Shown here: in pieces, positions 16,880 to 26,963 of the stretch
Layout: the number at the start of each line of letters is the position of its first letter
Numbering within the stretch: the stretch's first letter is position 1
NCBI RefSeq assembly: GCF_004519305.1
Contig: NZ_SOZA01000019.1
Location: 1-64,000 of the forward strand
Source: Pseudomonas sp. RIT623
GTDB taxonomy: Bacteria > Pseudomonadota > Gammaproteobacteria > Pseudomonadales > Pseudomonadaceae
Direction: 5' to 3'
DNA length: 64,000 nucleotides
Made by a program: the position numbers and the translations under genes
Notes under the pieces: model-generated
Database searches by the model: none
The model's input: only the letters and a program-made list of their open reading frames with translations
What the model was told of the DNA's origin: nothing

Positions 16880-18703
16880 ATGTCTCAAACCTTTGACGCA
16901 AGCGCGTTCCTGGCGACCTGCAGCGGTCGCCCGGGCGTGTACCGGATGTTCGACGGCGAAGCCCGCCTGCTGTACGTGGGCAAGGCCAAGAACCTCAAGA
17001 AACGCCTGGCCAGCTACTTTCGCAAGGCCGGCCTGGCGCCGAAGACGGCTGCCCTGGTGGCGCGCATCGCCCAGGTCGAAACTACCATTACCGCCAACGA
17101 AACCGAGGCGCTGCTGCTCGAGCAGACGCTGATCAAGGAATGGCGGCCGCCCTACAACATCCTGCTGCGCGACGATAAGTCCTATCCCTACGTGTTTCTC
17201 TCCGACGGCCAGTTCCCGCGGCTGGGCATCCACCGTGGCGCGAAAAAGGCCAAGGGCCGTTATTTCGGCCCATATCCCAGCGCCGGGGCGATTCGCGAGA
17301 GCCTGAGCCTGTTGCAGAAGGCCTTCTCGGTGCGCCAGTGCGAGGACAGCTACTACGCCAACCGCACCCGCCCGTGCCTGCAGTACCAGATCAAGCGCTG
17401 CAAGGGGCCCTGCGTGGGGCTGGTGGAACCGGCCGAGTACGCCGAGGACGTGCGCCATTCGGTGATGTTCCTCGAGGGTCGCAGCCAGCAGCTGGGCAAC
17501 GAGCTCAACGCCGAAATGGAAAAGGCCGCCATGGCCCTGAATTTCGAGAAGGCCGCCGAGCTGCGCGACCAGATCGCCCTGTTACGCCGGGTCCAGGACC
17601 AGCAGTACATGGAAGGCGGCTCCGGCGATGTCGACGTGGTGGCGGCTTTCGTCAACCCAGGCGGCGCCTGCGTGCACCTGATCAGCGTGCGTGGCGGCCG
17701 GGTGCTGGGCAGCAAGAACTTCTTCCCCCAGGTGGGCATCGAGGAGGAGGTGGCCGAGGTCATGGCCGCGTTCCTTTCCCAGTACTACCTCGGCAACGCC
17801 GAGCGCGAACTGCCAGGCGAGCTGATCGTCAACGTGGTGCATGACGACTTCGCCGCCATCACCGAGGCGGTGCAGACCCTGCGCGGCCGCGAGCTGAGCA
17901 TCAGCCACCGTGTGCGCGGCACCCGGGCGCGTTGGCAGCAACTGGCGGTGACCAACGCCGAGCAGGCCCTCAACGCCCGTCTGGCCAACCGCCAGCACAT
18001 GGCTGCGCGCTTCGAGGCCCTGGCCCAGGTGCTGGGCCTGGATGACGTGCCGCAGCGCCTGGAGTGCTACGACATCAGCCACTCCAGCGGCGAGGCCACC
18101 GTGGCCAGCTGCGTGGTGTTCGGCCCGGAAGGCCCGCTCAAGTCCGACTACCGCCGCTTCAATATCGAAGGCGTCACCGCCGGCGACGACTACGCCGCCA
18201 TGCACCAGGCGCTGATGCGCCGCTATGGGCGCATCAAGGACGGCGAGGGCAAGCTGCCCGACGTATTGCTGGTGGACGGCGGCAAGGGCCAGTTGAACAT
18301 GGCCCGTGACGTGATGCAGGAGCTTGGCCTGAGCGACCTCACCCTGCTCGGCGTGGCCAAGGGCGTGACCCGCAAGGCCGGTTTCGAAACCCTGTACCTC
18401 AACGATGTGGCCCACGAGTTCACGCTCAAGGGCGATTCGCCGGCGCTGCACCTGATCCAGCAGATCCGTGACGAAGCCCACCGTTTTGCCATCACCGGCC
18501 ACCGCGCGCGGCGCGGCAAGGCCCGACGCACCTCGAGCCTGGAAGACGTGGCCGGGGTAGGGCCCAAGCGCCGCCGCGACCTGCTGAAACATTTCGGCGG
18601 CCTGCAGGAGCTCAACCGCGCCAGTGTCGACGAGATCGCCAAGGCCCCCGGCATCAGTAAAAAGCTTGCCGAGTCGATTTATGCCAGCCTGCATAGCGAG
18701 TAG
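16880..18703 (+). CDS. uvrC: Excinuclease ABC subunit C
   Basis: A 607-residue nucleotide excision repair endonuclease that cuts both sides of a lesion presented by UvrAB. The N-terminal GIY-YIG nuclease domain ([25 protein letters not shown]), the UVR coiled motif ([21 protein letters not shown], about residue 215), the RNase H-like endonuclease domain ([11 protein letters not shown] and [11 protein letters not shown]) and the C-terminal helix-hairpin-helix ([20 protein letters not shown]) are all present. The ATG at 16880 gives the family start MSQTFD; the frame runs upstream through the end of gacA, but that part is not coding. Confidence 0.98.
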   Translation: MSQTFDASAFLATCSGRPGVYRMFDGEARLLYVGKAKNLKKRLASYFRKAGLAPKTAALVARIAQVETTITANETEALLLEQTLIKEWRPPYNILLRDDKSYPYVFLSDGQFPRLGIHRGAKKAKGRYFGPYPSAGAIRESLSLLQKAFSVRQCEDSYYANRTRPCLQYQIKRCKGPCVGLVEPAEYAEDVRHSVMFLEGRSQQLGNELNAEMEKAAMALNFEKAAELRDQIALLRRVQDQQYMEGGSGDVDVVAAFVNPGGACVHLISVRGGRVLGSKNFFPQVGIEEEVAEVMAAFLSQYYLGNAERELPGELIVNVVHDDFAAITEAVQTLRGRELSISHRVRGTRARWQQLAVTNAEQALNARLANRQHMAARFEALAQVLGLDDVPQRLECYDISHSSGEATVASCVVFGPEGPLKSDYRRFNIEGVTAGDDYAAMHQALMRRYGRIKDGEGKLPDVLLVDGGKGQLNMARDVMQELGLSDLTLLGVAKGVTRKAGFETLYLNDVAHEFTLKGDSPALHLIQQIRDEAHRFAITGHRARRGKARRTSSLEDVAGVGPKRRRDLLKHFGGLQELNRASVDEIAKAPGISKKLAESIYASLHSE

Positions 18704-18736
18704 AATGCCGGGTTCAACCCGCAGCCAGTCGTACCG

Positions 18737-19297
18737 ATGAATATTCCAAACCTGCTCACCGTTCTACGCGTCCTGCTCATCCCGATCTTCATCCTGCTGT
18801 TCTATGTGCCCTATCACTGGAGCTACATGGCCGCCAGCACGGTGTTCGCCATCGCCGCCGCCACCGACTGGCTCGACGGCTATCTGGCGCGTCGGCTGCA
18901 GCAGAGCACGCCGTTCGGCGCCTTCCTCGACCCGGTGGCCGACAAGCTGATGGTGGCCGTGGCCCTGGTGTTGCTGGTGCAGGTGCACGCCAACTTCTGG
19001 CTCACGCTGCCGGCGGCGGTGATCATCGGCCGCGAGATCGTCGTCTCGGCGCTGCGCGAGTGGATGGCCGAACTGGGCGCCCGCGCCCATGTGGCGGTGT
19101 CGAACCTGGGCAAGTGGAAGACCGCCGCGCAGATGCTGGCGCTGGTGATCCTGCTGGCCAACCCGCCGGTGCTGACCTTCTGGGTGGTGCTGGGCTACGG
19201 CCTGCTGCTGGTGGCGGCGGGGCTGACCCTGGTGTCGATGGTGCATTACCTGCTGGCCGCCTGGCCGCACCTGCGCGAAGGTTCGGAGCAGAAGTAA
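18737..19297 (+). CDS. pgsA: CDP-diacylglycerol-glycerol-3-phosphate 3-phosphatidyltransferase
   Basis: A 186-residue inner-membrane enzyme making phosphatidylglycerophosphate from CDP-diacylglycerol and glycerol-3-phosphate, the first committed step to phosphatidylglycerol. The CDP-alcohol phosphatidyltransferase signature [20 protein letters not shown] followed by LDPVADK carries all the conserved aspartates. Four or more membrane segments are visible. It lies 33 bases after uvrC and just before tRNA-Gly, the usual Pseudomonas order. Confidence 0.97.
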   Translation: MNIPNLLTVLRVLLIPIFILLFYVPYHWSYMAASTVFAIAAATDWLDGYLARRLQQSTPFGAFLDPVADKLMVAVALVLLVQVHANFWLTLPAAVIIGREIVVSALREWMAELGARAHVAVSNLGKWKTAAQMLALVILLANPPVLTFWVVLGYGLLLVAAGLTLVSMVHYLLAAWPHLREGSEQK

Positions 19298-19318
19298 AAG
19301 TTTTTTTGAATCAAGGGG

Positions 19319-19346
19319 TTGACGCCATTCTGTAAATCGCTAGAAT
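19319..19346 (+). promoter_or_regulatory. Sigma70-type promoter of tRNA-Gly
   Basis: TTGACG, a 16-base spacer and TAGAAT lie 16 bases upstream of the mature tRNA 5' end, a near-consensus promoter in the expected place. Confidence 0.7.
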
Positions 19347-19361
19347 GGCACCCATCACGAC

Positions 19362-19437
<76 letters not shown>

Positions 19438-19479
19438 AATATTGGCTCAAAGAATTTTATAGAATTCTTTGAGCTCTCG

Positions 19480-19505
19480 AAAAAAGACGCTTCGGCGTCT
19501 TTTTT
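19480..19505 (+). terminator. Rho-independent terminator after tRNA-Gly
   Basis: AAAAAAGACGC, a TTCG tetraloop and GCGTCTTTTTT form a perfect hairpin with A and T tails. It ends the tRNA transcript and, being symmetric, may also end the minus-strand type VI transcript that finishes at 19539. Confidence 0.93.
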
Positions 19506-19538
19506 CGTTCTTGTCCAAGCCATTTGCCGGTTTTGCTG

Positions 19539-19796
19539 TTAATCAATCAGCCAACCCGGATCACCCTCGACCAAGATTCCGCCATGGCTGGTGGTGTCTC
19601 CCTCCCTCGCTGCCGGTTGGCCCTCGATGATCGTGCTGCCAGCACCGGTTTCGATGACAGCGCCACAACTGATTCGGTCGCCGACGCGTGCTATTGCCCT
19701 GCCATCCACGAATGCTGCGCTTGCGCCTGTTTCTACGGTGCCTTCGCCATGGATAGGGCAACTATGACGATGGCCTACGAGTACGATGGGTTTCAT
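19539..19796 (-). CDS. PAAR-domain spike tip protein
   Basis: An 85-residue protein that is one PAAR domain. PAAR proteins form the sharp metal-bound tip on the VgrG trimer of the type VI secretion needle and can carry effectors. Glycine-rich repeats and metal-ligand positions are visible in HSCPIHGEGTVETG, RISCGAVIETG and GDTTSHGG. There is no fused toxin domain. The ATG at 19796 overlaps the stop of the preceding gene (ATGA), with AAGGAA upstream. It is the last gene of the T6SS effector segment, which ends at the tRNA-Gly terminator. Confidence 0.88.
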   Translation of the reverse strand: MKPIVLVGHRHSCPIHGEGTVETGASAAFVDGRAIARVGDRISCGAVIETGAGSTIIEGQPAAREGDTTSHGGILVEGDPGWLID

Positions 19797-20686
19797 TTGC
19801 GCTTTCCTTTTTTTAGTTGAATAGGGGCTTCGTCGTAGGCCTGTGGCGGGGGCGGTGCTGCCCGGACATTGAACAGGCGGCACACGCCGTACCAGCAGAG
19901 AGCAAGGCCGAGGTTGTAGGGGAACAACACGGCCCAGAACGGCAGTTGCCAGTTCTTCTTGCCCTGCATTTCTCCGGGCTCGCCGGTTCGCCAGGGAGCG
20001 TAATGGCGCCAGGCTTCTGCCGGGGTCAGGCAGATGGCATGAAGTGGTCGGTACCACCAGTTGGGTTCGCCGGGAGGAGGGAGTTTGGCTGGGCCGTGGT
20101 TCATGAAATGGCGGAGGTACTCCCAGACTTCGGCGACGTGCTTGATGCCGGATTCGGTGGGTTCGTTGCTGTCTACCCATAAGCAATCTTTTTGGTGCAG
20201 GCTGCCATCCTCCCGAGGTGGGGCGAAGGCGAGTGCATAACTGGTGCTGAAGGATGAGCCGCCGAATTCAGTGCGTTCGAATACGCCTCCGTATAAATTT
20301 TTCCAATTAAAGGTTATGAGTTTTTTGCCGCGCTGATAGTAAATTTTCTTGGTTGAGCGGTTGAAGTAAAATCCAGAGAGGTTCCTTATAAAATAGATTC
20401 GGTAAAGCAGAAAGGGGAGAAAAATTAAGGGTGAAATTGCCATCATGGCTATGAAGGCAAGATCGGGGGTGTCGATATTTAATAACTTAATTATTAGTAG
20501 CTCTGGGTAGACAACAATCATTCCTCCGAGGATTAGTGCAGTATAGATTTTTCCCATAAACACGGAGTCTGTTACCCAGGGGTTTCGTAAGCATAATGTG
20601 TTGTTATGCAAATTTACTAGTTGCCCAGTAATTGCGGCTTCATTTCCGGATTTTGAATTTATGCTAAACATCCATCTAACTGCCAT
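19793..20686 (-). CDS. DUF6708-like membrane protein, copy 2 (candidate immunity protein)
   Basis: A 297-residue protein with two adjacent N-terminal membrane segments (IYTALILGGMIVVYPELLII and LAFIAMMAISPLIFLPFLLY), a cytoplasmic-looking middle (YFNRSTKKIYYQRGKKL) and a third hydrophobic stretch near the C-terminus (FWAVLFPYNLGLALCWYGV). I place it in the DUF6708 group found downstream of VasX-like type VI effectors; the name is from memory and less certain than the link. It is a paralogue of the gene at 22164-23057: the C-terminal half is almost identical, the N-terminal half has diverged. The ATG at 20686 gives the same length as that copy. Immunity against the adjacent effector is an inference. 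Confidence 0.7.
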   Translation of the reverse strand: MAVRWMFSINSKSGNEAAITGQLVNLHNNTLCLRNPWVTDSVFMGKIYTALILGGMIVVYPELLIIKLLNIDTPDLAFIAMMAISPLIFLPFLLYRIYFIRNLSGFYFNRSTKKIYYQRGKKLITFNWKNLYGGVFERTEFGGSSFSTSYALAFAPPREDGSLHQKDCLWVDSNEPTESGIKHVAEVWEYLRHFMNHGPAKLPPPGEPNWWYRPLHAICLTPAEAWRHYAPWRTGEPGEMQGKKNWQLPFWAVLFPYNLGLALCWYGVCRLFNVRAAPPPPQAYDEAPIQLKKGKRK

Positions 20687-20688
20687 GA

Positions 20689-22167
20689 TCAACGCTCGAG
20701 ACGAAAAATTGAATTAACCTCATTTCCTTCATTTAAACCTTGATTGGAGCTATAGGCTAAATGCAGTGAGACATGATTTTGATTGTTTATCGTGTTCTTG
20801 AAATTCAGAATTAAGCCGGCGCCTGTAACGTAGCAAACAGCAGCGAGTGGAAAGACGACCATTTCACCGTCTTCACGAAGGCTACTTAAGCTACCTGACC
20901 ATTCGCTTGTGCCTACGATGAAGCCCGGTAGGAATACTGTGAATTCAACGGTGGGTTGTGTGATGGTGACTTCGTTATGTGTGATGGCGGTCCAGTCTGC
21001 TGGCGCCCAGTAATTATTTTCATGCCAAGTGCTGTCGACTCCGGTTATAGCAAAGAATCGCGCTTCTTCTGCGGATATTAATCTTGGTCTGTAATGCTCA
21101 TCGTGCCAGACTTTAAGTTCGTCTTGCAGAGAAAGGAATGTAGGAAGCTTTTTTTCATGGTCCAGAACGACTTCGGGATGCACCTCTCCATCGTTTTTAC
21201 GATTACCGAATATGCTCCTTGCTGCCCACAGTTCGATAGGGGTATGGAGGTGTTCATGCGATTTGGCGTGAAGGTATAAGCCTCCAGCGATGATCGCTGC
21301 TCCCAGGAGTACAAGCGCTGCCGCGCCCCACCCGGCAAAGGGTACAACTGACGTAACCCCCGCAACCGCGAGCCCGCCCTCCAGTACTAAAACGGAGCCT
21401 GCCGCAACAGCGCTTCCGCCATAAAGTGTCAAGTCAGATGCTTCAGGGTTACCGTGTAGTTTTTGTCTTTTCGATTTTTGAAGGTCTGAAGAAAATCCTA
21501 GAAAAATAGCAGGGTAACCGGATAATCGTGCAAACAGATTGCTCCCCAAGAACTTGATCACGCCATTACCAAACGCCATCCCCGGCGCCGTCGAACTCAA
21601 TCTCAACATCACCGCCTTCTGCGTTGCGCGTACGCTGACCAATGTCGCCCCGGCCGCACCGATCACACCGAAAATCGACGCCGCAAACCCCAAGGTGTAT
21701 TCTGGCGCATTGCTTTTCTGCAGGCTGTTGTAAGCCGTCTTCAGCGAAATCACGTTGAACCACAGCATCCCGGCATTCAGGCCACCGCCCCCGCCCGACG
21801 TGAGCAACCCGAGAAAGTTGGGTTTAACCCGCGCAGTGGTGGTCGACTCAACCGCCACCGTCCGATTGCCCGAAATACGCAGCTGCTTCATTTCCTCAAC
21901 CTGCGCCATGCCGCTCTTCAAATACCGCTCCACCTCCTGGCTGAACGGGTTCTCGCGGATGGCCTGGTCGGTGATCTGGTAACGCGCCGCCAACAGCCCC
22001 AGCGCTTTCTCGGCATTGGCCTCACGCGCCGCCAGCAGCACTTGCTGACGCAGGGTATGGCTGGCATCGCCCGTACGCGGCACGATGGCATAGCGCACCG
22101 GCAGGATGGGCACGCGTGGGCTGCAGGCCGGGCCGGAGGTGGTGCTATTGGCAGAAACGTCGGTCAT
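20689..22167 (-). CDS. Internally deleted VasX-like T6SS effector (copy 2)
   Basis: A 492-residue protein made of the first about 35 residues of the full-length effector (conserved [13 protein letters not shown]) fused directly to its C-terminal part ([18 protein letters not shown] onward). About 500 residues, including nearly all the VasX-type N-terminal region, are missing, yet the frame is intact. The membrane segments ([19 protein letters not shown] and a longer stretch around [21 protein letters not shown]) and the C-terminus are kept. Between them 26 residues differ wholly from copy 1 (DLQKSKRQKLHGNPEASDL). Its ATG overlaps the stop of the upstream gene. It may be an exchangeable C-terminal toxin cassette or a decaying remnant; it has its own DUF6708 partner. 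Confidence 0.72.
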   Translation of the reverse strand: MTDVSANSTTSGPACSPRVPILPVRYAIVPRTGDASHTLRQQVLLAAREANAEKALGLLAARYQITDQAIRENPFSQEVERYLKSGMAQVEEMKQLRISGNRTVAVESTTTARVKPNFLGLLTSGGGGGLNAGMLWFNVISLKTAYNSLQKSNAPEYTLGFAASIFGVIGAAGATLVSVRATQKAVMLRLSSTAPGMAFGNGVIKFLGSNLFARLSGYPAIFLGFSSDLQKSKRQKLHGNPEASDLTLYGGSAVAAGSVLVLEGGLAVAGVTSVVPFAGWGAAALVLLGAAIIAGGLYLHAKSHEHLHTPIELWAARSIFGNRKNDGEVHPEVVLDHEKKLPTFLSLQDELKVWHDEHYRPRLISAEEARFFAITGVDSTWHENNYWAPADWTAITHNEVTITQPTVEFTVFLPGFIVGTSEWSGSLSSLREDGEMVVFPLAAVCYVTGAGLILNFKNTINNQNHVSLHLAYSSNQGLNEGNEVNSIFRLER

Positions 22168-23057
22168 TTACGCTGCCTTTTGGTTGAGCGTACTGGGGCT
22201 TGCTCGAAGGCCTCTGGTGGAGGCGGTGCAGCCCGGACATTGAACAGGCGGCATACGCCGTACCAGCAGAGGGCAAGGCCGAGGTTGTAGGGGAACAACA
22301 CGGCCCAGAACGGCAGTTGCCAGTTTTTCTTGCCCTGCATTTCTCCGGGCTCGCCGGTTCGCCAGGGGGCGTAGTGGCGCCAGGCTTCTGCCGGGGTCAG
22401 GCAAATGGCATGAAGCGGCCGGTGCCACCAGTTGGGTTCGCCGGGAGGAGGGAGTTTGGCCGGGCCGTGGTTCATGAAGTGGCGAATGTATTCCCAGACT
22501 TCGGCGACGTGTTTGAAGCCCGGTTCGGTGGGCTCGTTACTGTCGACCCAGAGGCAGTCTTTTTGGTGGAGGCTGCCGTCTTCTCTGTAGGGAGCAAAGG
22601 CAAGTGCATAGGAAGTGCTGAAGGATGCGCCACCATATTCAGTTCGCTTGAAAAAGCCACCGCCTGTAGTGTTCCACTCGAAAGTGAACAGCTTTCTTCC
22701 TCGCTGGTAGTATATTTTTTTGGTTGCACGGTTGAAGTAAAATCCGGAGAGATTTTTTATAAAATAGATTCTATAAAGCAAGAAGGGGAAAAAGACGAAG
22801 GGTGTAAGTGTCATTATGGCTATGAAGGCAAGATTGAGGGTGTCGAGGTTTAATATTTTGATTGATAGAAGGCTTGGGTAAATGCCAGTCATTACTCCGA
22901 TGATTAGTGCGGTATAGATTTTCCCCATAAATACGGAGTCTGTTACCCAAGGATTTCGCAGGCTTAATATATCTCCAGACAGGTTTGCTAACTGTCCAGC
23001 AATGGCTGGTTTGTATCCGGAATCCGAATTTATATTAAGTGCCCAAATGACTGACAT
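22164..23057 (-). CDS. DUF6708-like membrane protein, copy 1 (candidate immunity protein)
   Basis: A 297-residue paralogue of the protein at 19793-20686 with the same layout: N-terminal double membrane segment (IYTALIIGVMTGIYPSLLSI and LAFIAIMTLTPFVFFPFLLY), middle region YFNRATKKIYYQRGRKL, and C-terminal hydrophobic segment FWAVLFPYNLGLALCWYGV. It starts two bases after the stop of the full-length effector and overlaps the truncated effector by four bases. Known VasX-type toxins are neutralised by integral membrane proteins encoded next door, so this is the likely guard of the full-length effector; no experiment can be read from sequence. Confidence 0.7.
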   Translation of the reverse strand: MSVIWALNINSDSGYKPAIAGQLANLSGDILSLRNPWVTDSVFMGKIYTALIIGVMTGIYPSLLSIKILNLDTLNLAFIAIMTLTPFVFFPFLLYRIYFIKNLSGFYFNRATKKIYYQRGRKLFTFEWNTTGGGFFKRTEYGGASFSTSYALAFAPYREDGSLHQKDCLWVDSNEPTEPGFKHVAEVWEYIRHFMNHGPAKLPPPGEPNWWHRPLHAICLTPAEAWRHYAPWRTGEPGEMQGKKNWQLPFWAVLFPYNLGLALCWYGVCRLFNVRAAPPPPEAFEQAPVRSTKRQRK

Positions 23058-23059
23058 TA

Positions 23060-26050
23060 TTAGCGCTCGAGACGAAAAATTGAACTAACCTCATTTCCTT
23101 CATTCAAGCCTTGGTTGGAGCTATAGGCTAAATGCAGTGAGGCATGAGTTTGGTTGTTTATGGTGTTCTTGAAATTCAGAATTAAGCCGGCGCCTATGAC
23201 GTAGCAAATAGCAGCAAGTGGAAAGACGACCATTTCTCCGTCTTCACGAAGGCTGCTCAAGCTAGCTGACCATTCGCTTGTGCCTACGATAAAGCCCGGT
23301 AGGAATACTGTGAATTCCACGGTGGGTTGTGTGGTGGTGACTTCGTTGTGGGTGATGGCGGTCCAGTTTGCTGGTGCCCAATAATTATTTTCATGCCAGC
23401 CACTGTCGATCCCGGTCATGCCAAAGGATCGCACTTCTTCTGCGGATATTAGCCTTGGTCCGTAATGCACATCATGCCAGGCTTTAAGTTCGTCTTGCAG
23501 ATAAGGGAATGGAGGAAGTTTTTTTTCATGATCCAGTACGATTTCGGGATGCACTTCTCCATCATTTTTACGATTGCCGAAAATGCTCCGTGCTGCCCAG
23601 AATTCAATAGGGGAGTGCAGGTGCGCATGTGCTTGGGCGTGAAGGTATAAGCCTCCGGCAATAATCGCTATTCCTAGAAGCACTAGCCCAGCTGCGGCCC
23701 ACCCGGCAAAGGGCACTACTGACGTAGCTCCCGCTACTGCGAGTCCTGCTTCAAGGGCGACCACAGAACCCGCGGCCATGGTCAGTCCACCGCTAGCTGT
23801 ATAGATAGCGGCAGTTAAATTACCGTTGTTATACTGGCGATACGCCTTTAAACCGTCTGAGACTAAGCCAAAGCCAATTGCAGGGTAGCCTGCTAAACGA
23901 GCAAACAGATTACTCCCCAAAAACTTGATCACGCCGTTACCAAACGCCATCCCCGGCGCCGTCGAGCTCAATCGCAGCATCACAGCCTTCTGCGTTGCCC
24001 GTACGCTGACCAATGTCGCCGCAGCCGCACCGATCACCCCGAAAATCGATGCCGCAAACCCGGCGGTGTATTCCGGCGCATTGCTTTTCTGCAGGCTGTT
24101 GTAAGCCGTCTTCAGCGAGATCACGTTGAACCACAGCATCCCGGCGTTCAGAGCACCGCCCCCGCCCGACGTGAGCAACCCGAGAAAGTTGGGTTTAACC
24201 CGCGCAGTGGTGGTCAACTCAACCGCTACCGTCCGATTGCCCGAAATACGCAGCTGCTTCATTTCCTCAACTTGCGCCATGCCGCTCTTCAAATACCGCT
24301 CCACCTCCTGGCTGAACGGGTTCTCGCGGATGGCCTGGTCGGTGATCTGGTAACGCGCCGCCAACAGCCCCAGCGCTTTCTCGGCATTGGCCTCACGCGC
24401 CGCCAGCAGCACTTGCTGACGCAAGGTATGGCTGGCGTCCCAGCGGGTGTGACCACGCAGGCGTTTGAGCACCACGGCGTTGACGGACTGGGCCGTGAGA
24501 TCGGTGATGTCGGCAATGGCCGGAAAACGCCCGGCCAGCCCTTCGATGACATTGTCGCTGCCACCCAGCACATTGCCGGCCGCATCGGCTTTGTCCTTGA
24601 AGGGGTTGAACGGCGCCAGGGCGGTGTAGAGCGGGCTGTCGTGCTGGTCCAGCCACTGTTCCAGGCGTTTGAAGCGCCGGTCTCGGTCTTCGGTACCGGG
24701 TGTCGGCTGGCCCATCGGGTAAATCAGCAGGGCCAGGGAGATTTCCAGGCCACGGGCCGAGATGCGTTCGTCGCGGTCATAGCACGCCAGTGCGGCGGCC
24801 AGGCTGTAGGGGTCATCGATATGCGCGGCTTCGGCCGTGGCCAGCCACGCGTCGTGATCATGACTGGCTTGCAGGGCAAGGTTGCGCAGGCCTGCAATGC
24901 GCTGCTCCAGCTCATCGCGTTCGGCGAGGAACTGCAGGTATTTGTCGGTATCGATGCGCAGCGCCAAACGTGCACCGTTCGGGGAATAGTCCTCGTGTGT
25001 GAGCGCCCGATAACGTGCCTCGGCCGGGGAGAGAGGGCGTCCGGTGCGGGTGGACTGCAGTCTTGTTTCGACCACGTCGGTAGCGGGCATATCCGCCGGG
25101 TACATCGTCTCCAGTGTTTTGTTCAGCAACAGGGCGACCAGGTTGCGATGGTGAAAATCGCGGCTCTGCTGGCTGAGCCGTTCGGCATCGAGCTGGTAGC
25201 ACGCCGGTACGCCTGCCTGCTCGGCGCCTTGCGCGGGCTTGGTGTGTTCGAGCTGCTCGGCGGGCATCAGGTCGTGCAGTTGGTGCTGGTAAGCCGAAAC
25301 CGACAGGCTCAGGTCCAGGGCCATGCCTTCAGCATCAGCCAGCGCCACCACCACCGGTATCTTCGGTTGGGTGCTGGGATAGTCCCGGGCAATGGCGTTG
25401 AGCCTGCCGATGGACAAGGTGGTTGTGGACGCGTGGCTGCTCCAGGTCAGGGACATACGCCGGCTTGCCGGTTTGTAGTCTTCGACCCAGTTTTGCAGCG
25501 CACTGAGCGGCAGTACATGGGGCTGGGTGGAGGGGGCCGGGTTGCCGGCAATCAGCTCGGCCATGTCCAGCTGGCGCATATGCCGTTTGCGCAGGGCTGC
25601 TGAAGCGGTGATGCGGGCAGTCGTGGCGTTGCTCCACAGGTGCGGGCTATAGCCGATCCACACTTCCTTGGCGGTGTCCGGGCTGGTGTCGGCCCATACC
25701 CAGCCCATGCTCTGGCTGGACAGGTAGCGTTCGCGCAAGTGGTAGCCTTCCAGTCCTTGGTAGCGCAGCTCCTGGTAGCGTCCTTCGCCGTCGTACTCAT
25801 GAATGACCAGCTTTTCGCCCTGGGGACCTTTCATGAACACGTAGATATAGCCTGGGCGCAGCGCGCGCAGGGTGTAGGACGAGTGCTGCAGCGGGGCGAA
25901 GCCTTGTTCCAGATTGAAGCCTGCGCCTGCATAGCGACAGGCCGGGGCATCGCCCGTACGCGGCACGATGGCATAGCGCACTGGCAGGATGGGCACGCGT
26001 GGGCTGCAGGCCGGGCCGGAGGTGGCGCTGCCGGCGGCAGTATCAGTCAT
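23060..26050 (-). CDS. VasX-like (BTH_I2691-type) T6SS effector
   Basis: A 996-residue effector. The N-terminal region has the PVRYAIVPR motif and following [35 protein letters not shown] pattern typical of the VasX N-terminal region. A long helical middle follows, and the C-terminal 350 residues hold several membrane segments ([21 protein letters not shown] and [20 protein letters not shown]). VasX of Vibrio cholerae is a colicin-like pore former, so a membrane-damaging role is likely. It is preceded by a DUF4123 adaptor gene overlapping by eight bases and followed by a membrane protein gene. The C-terminal coding part is notably more AT-rich than the rest, as is common in toxin regions. The ATG at 26050 gives the family start. 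Confidence 0.85.
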   Translation of the reverse strand: MTDTAAGSATSGPACSPRVPILPVRYAIVPRTGDAPACRYAGAGFNLEQGFAPLQHSSYTLRALRPGYIYVFMKGPQGEKLVIHEYDGEGRYQELRYQGLEGYHLRERYLSSQSMGWVWADTSPDTAKEVWIGYSPHLWSNATTARITASAALRKRHMRQLDMAELIAGNPAPSTQPHVLPLSALQNWVEDYKPASRRMSLTWSSHASTTTLSIGRLNAIARDYPSTQPKIPVVVALADAEGMALDLSLSVSAYQHQLHDLMPAEQLEHTKPAQGAEQAGVPACYQLDAERLSQQSRDFHHRNLVALLLNKTLETMYPADMPATDVVETRLQSTRTGRPLSPAEARYRALTHEDYSPNGARLALRIDTDKYLQFLAERDELEQRIAGLRNLALQASHDHDAWLATAEAAHIDDPYSLAAALACYDRDERISARGLEISLALLIYPMGQPTPGTEDRDRRFKRLEQWLDQHDSPLYTALAPFNPFKDKADAAGNVLGGSDNVIEGLAGRFPAIADITDLTAQSVNAVVLKRLRGHTRWDASHTLRQQVLLAAREANAEKALGLLAARYQITDQAIRENPFSQEVERYLKSGMAQVEEMKQLRISGNRTVAVELTTTARVKPNFLGLLTSGGGGALNAGMLWFNVISLKTAYNSLQKSNAPEYTAGFAASIFGVIGAAAATLVSVRATQKAVMLRLSSTAPGMAFGNGVIKFLGSNLFARLAGYPAIGFGLVSDGLKAYRQYNNGNLTAAIYTASGGLTMAAGSVVALEAGLAVAGATSVVPFAGWAAAGLVLLGIAIIAGGLYLHAQAHAHLHSPIEFWAARSIFGNRKNDGEVHPEIVLDHEKKLPPFPYLQDELKAWHDVHYGPRLISAEEVRSFGMTGIDSGWHENNYWAPANWTAITHNEVTTTQPTVEFTVFLPGFIVGTSEWSASLSSLREDGEMVVFPLAAICYVIGAGLILNFKNTINNQTHASLHLAYSSNQGLNEGNEVSSIFRLER

Positions 26051-26963
26051 GGTTGGATTCCTTGATTTGGACCAGTGCGTGCAGCTCGCGAAGACGGGCC
26101 TGGGGCGACTCGTTGAGGTTGGTGTAGATCTTCGTAGCCTGGTCACTGCTCATCAGCCACATGTGCCCGGCCATCAGCCGAATGAACTGACCTGCACTTT
26201 CCTCGTCGCGAAAGTTGAGGGACTTCAGCTGTGGCAACAGGGCTTCAATCCATTCCCTAATGGCGGCTAACGTTTGGGTGGCATGGGGTGGCATGGCCAA
26301 GACTTCGTGCGCCAGCGTGAGGATGAAGTGCTCGCGTATACCTGCGTGCAGCCGGTCCAGTTCATGCACGCGAAGGCGCAGCGGTGCTTGCGATATCAGG
26401 CGGGCAGTAGTCGGGGAGCGTTCGTGTGTTTTCCATTCATGGGCCGGCCCCCAGTTGACTCGCCAGGCCAGTGACGACACAGGTCCAAGCCAGGTGGCGC
26501 GATGATCGCCGTCCAATGCATCGAGCCAGGCTGCAAGATGATCCGGCTTGAAGTAAAAATTGGCCGCTCCCTGATCCGGGAGCATGACCTGAGTAAGGCT
26601 GGTGAAATGGTCCGCTAGCACTGCGAGGCAAGCTTCGCTATCCAGTGCTATGGCCCCGCCAACGGGCATCCAGGTGGTGATTGCATGGGTAAGGAGTTCT
26701 GGCGCTTCTGAAACGTCGACCAGCAAAGGGCCAAATTCGTGGCGGTCGTCCAGCGCGCTGCGCTTCCATAGCCATGCATGTCGAGTATTTCGACTGACGT
26801 TATGGATGAGGTCGAGTACTGATGGGGCATAGGCCGGTACCAATTCGCCTTCTTGCGGTATGGGCCGGTAGGCCCAGTACTCGAGCTCGCGGGTCATGAG
26901 CAGGATGAAGCGAAAGGGATGTCCGAGAGGTTCGCCGGACAGCTGCGAGGGTGTTGTATTCAT
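26043..26963 (-). CDS. DUF4123 type VI effector adaptor
   Basis: A 306-residue DUF4123 protein (Tap/TEC chaperone family), which binds an effector and loads it on the matching VgrG. Family features include the N-terminal [17 protein letters not shown] region, [16 protein letters not shown] and the [17 protein letters not shown] segment. It lies exactly between vgrG (four-base overlap) and the VasX-like effector (eight-base overlap), the order expected when the three form one delivery module. I use the ATG at 26963; the longer frame from 27029 lies within vgrG. Confidence 0.9.
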   Translation of the reverse strand: MNTTPSQLSGEPLGHPFRFILLMTRELEYWAYRPIPQEGELVPAYAPSVLDLIHNVSRNTRHAWLWKRSALDDRHEFGPLLVDVSEAPELLTHAITTWMPVGGAIALDSEACLAVLADHFTSLTQVMLPDQGAANFYFKPDHLAAWLDALDGDHRATWLGPVSSLAWRVNWGPAHEWKTHERSPTTARLISQAPLRLRVHELDRLHAGIREHFILTLAHEVLAMPPHATQTLAAIREWIEALLPQLKSLNFRDEESAGQFIRLMAGHMWLMSSDQATKIYTNLNESPQARLRELHALVQIKESNHD

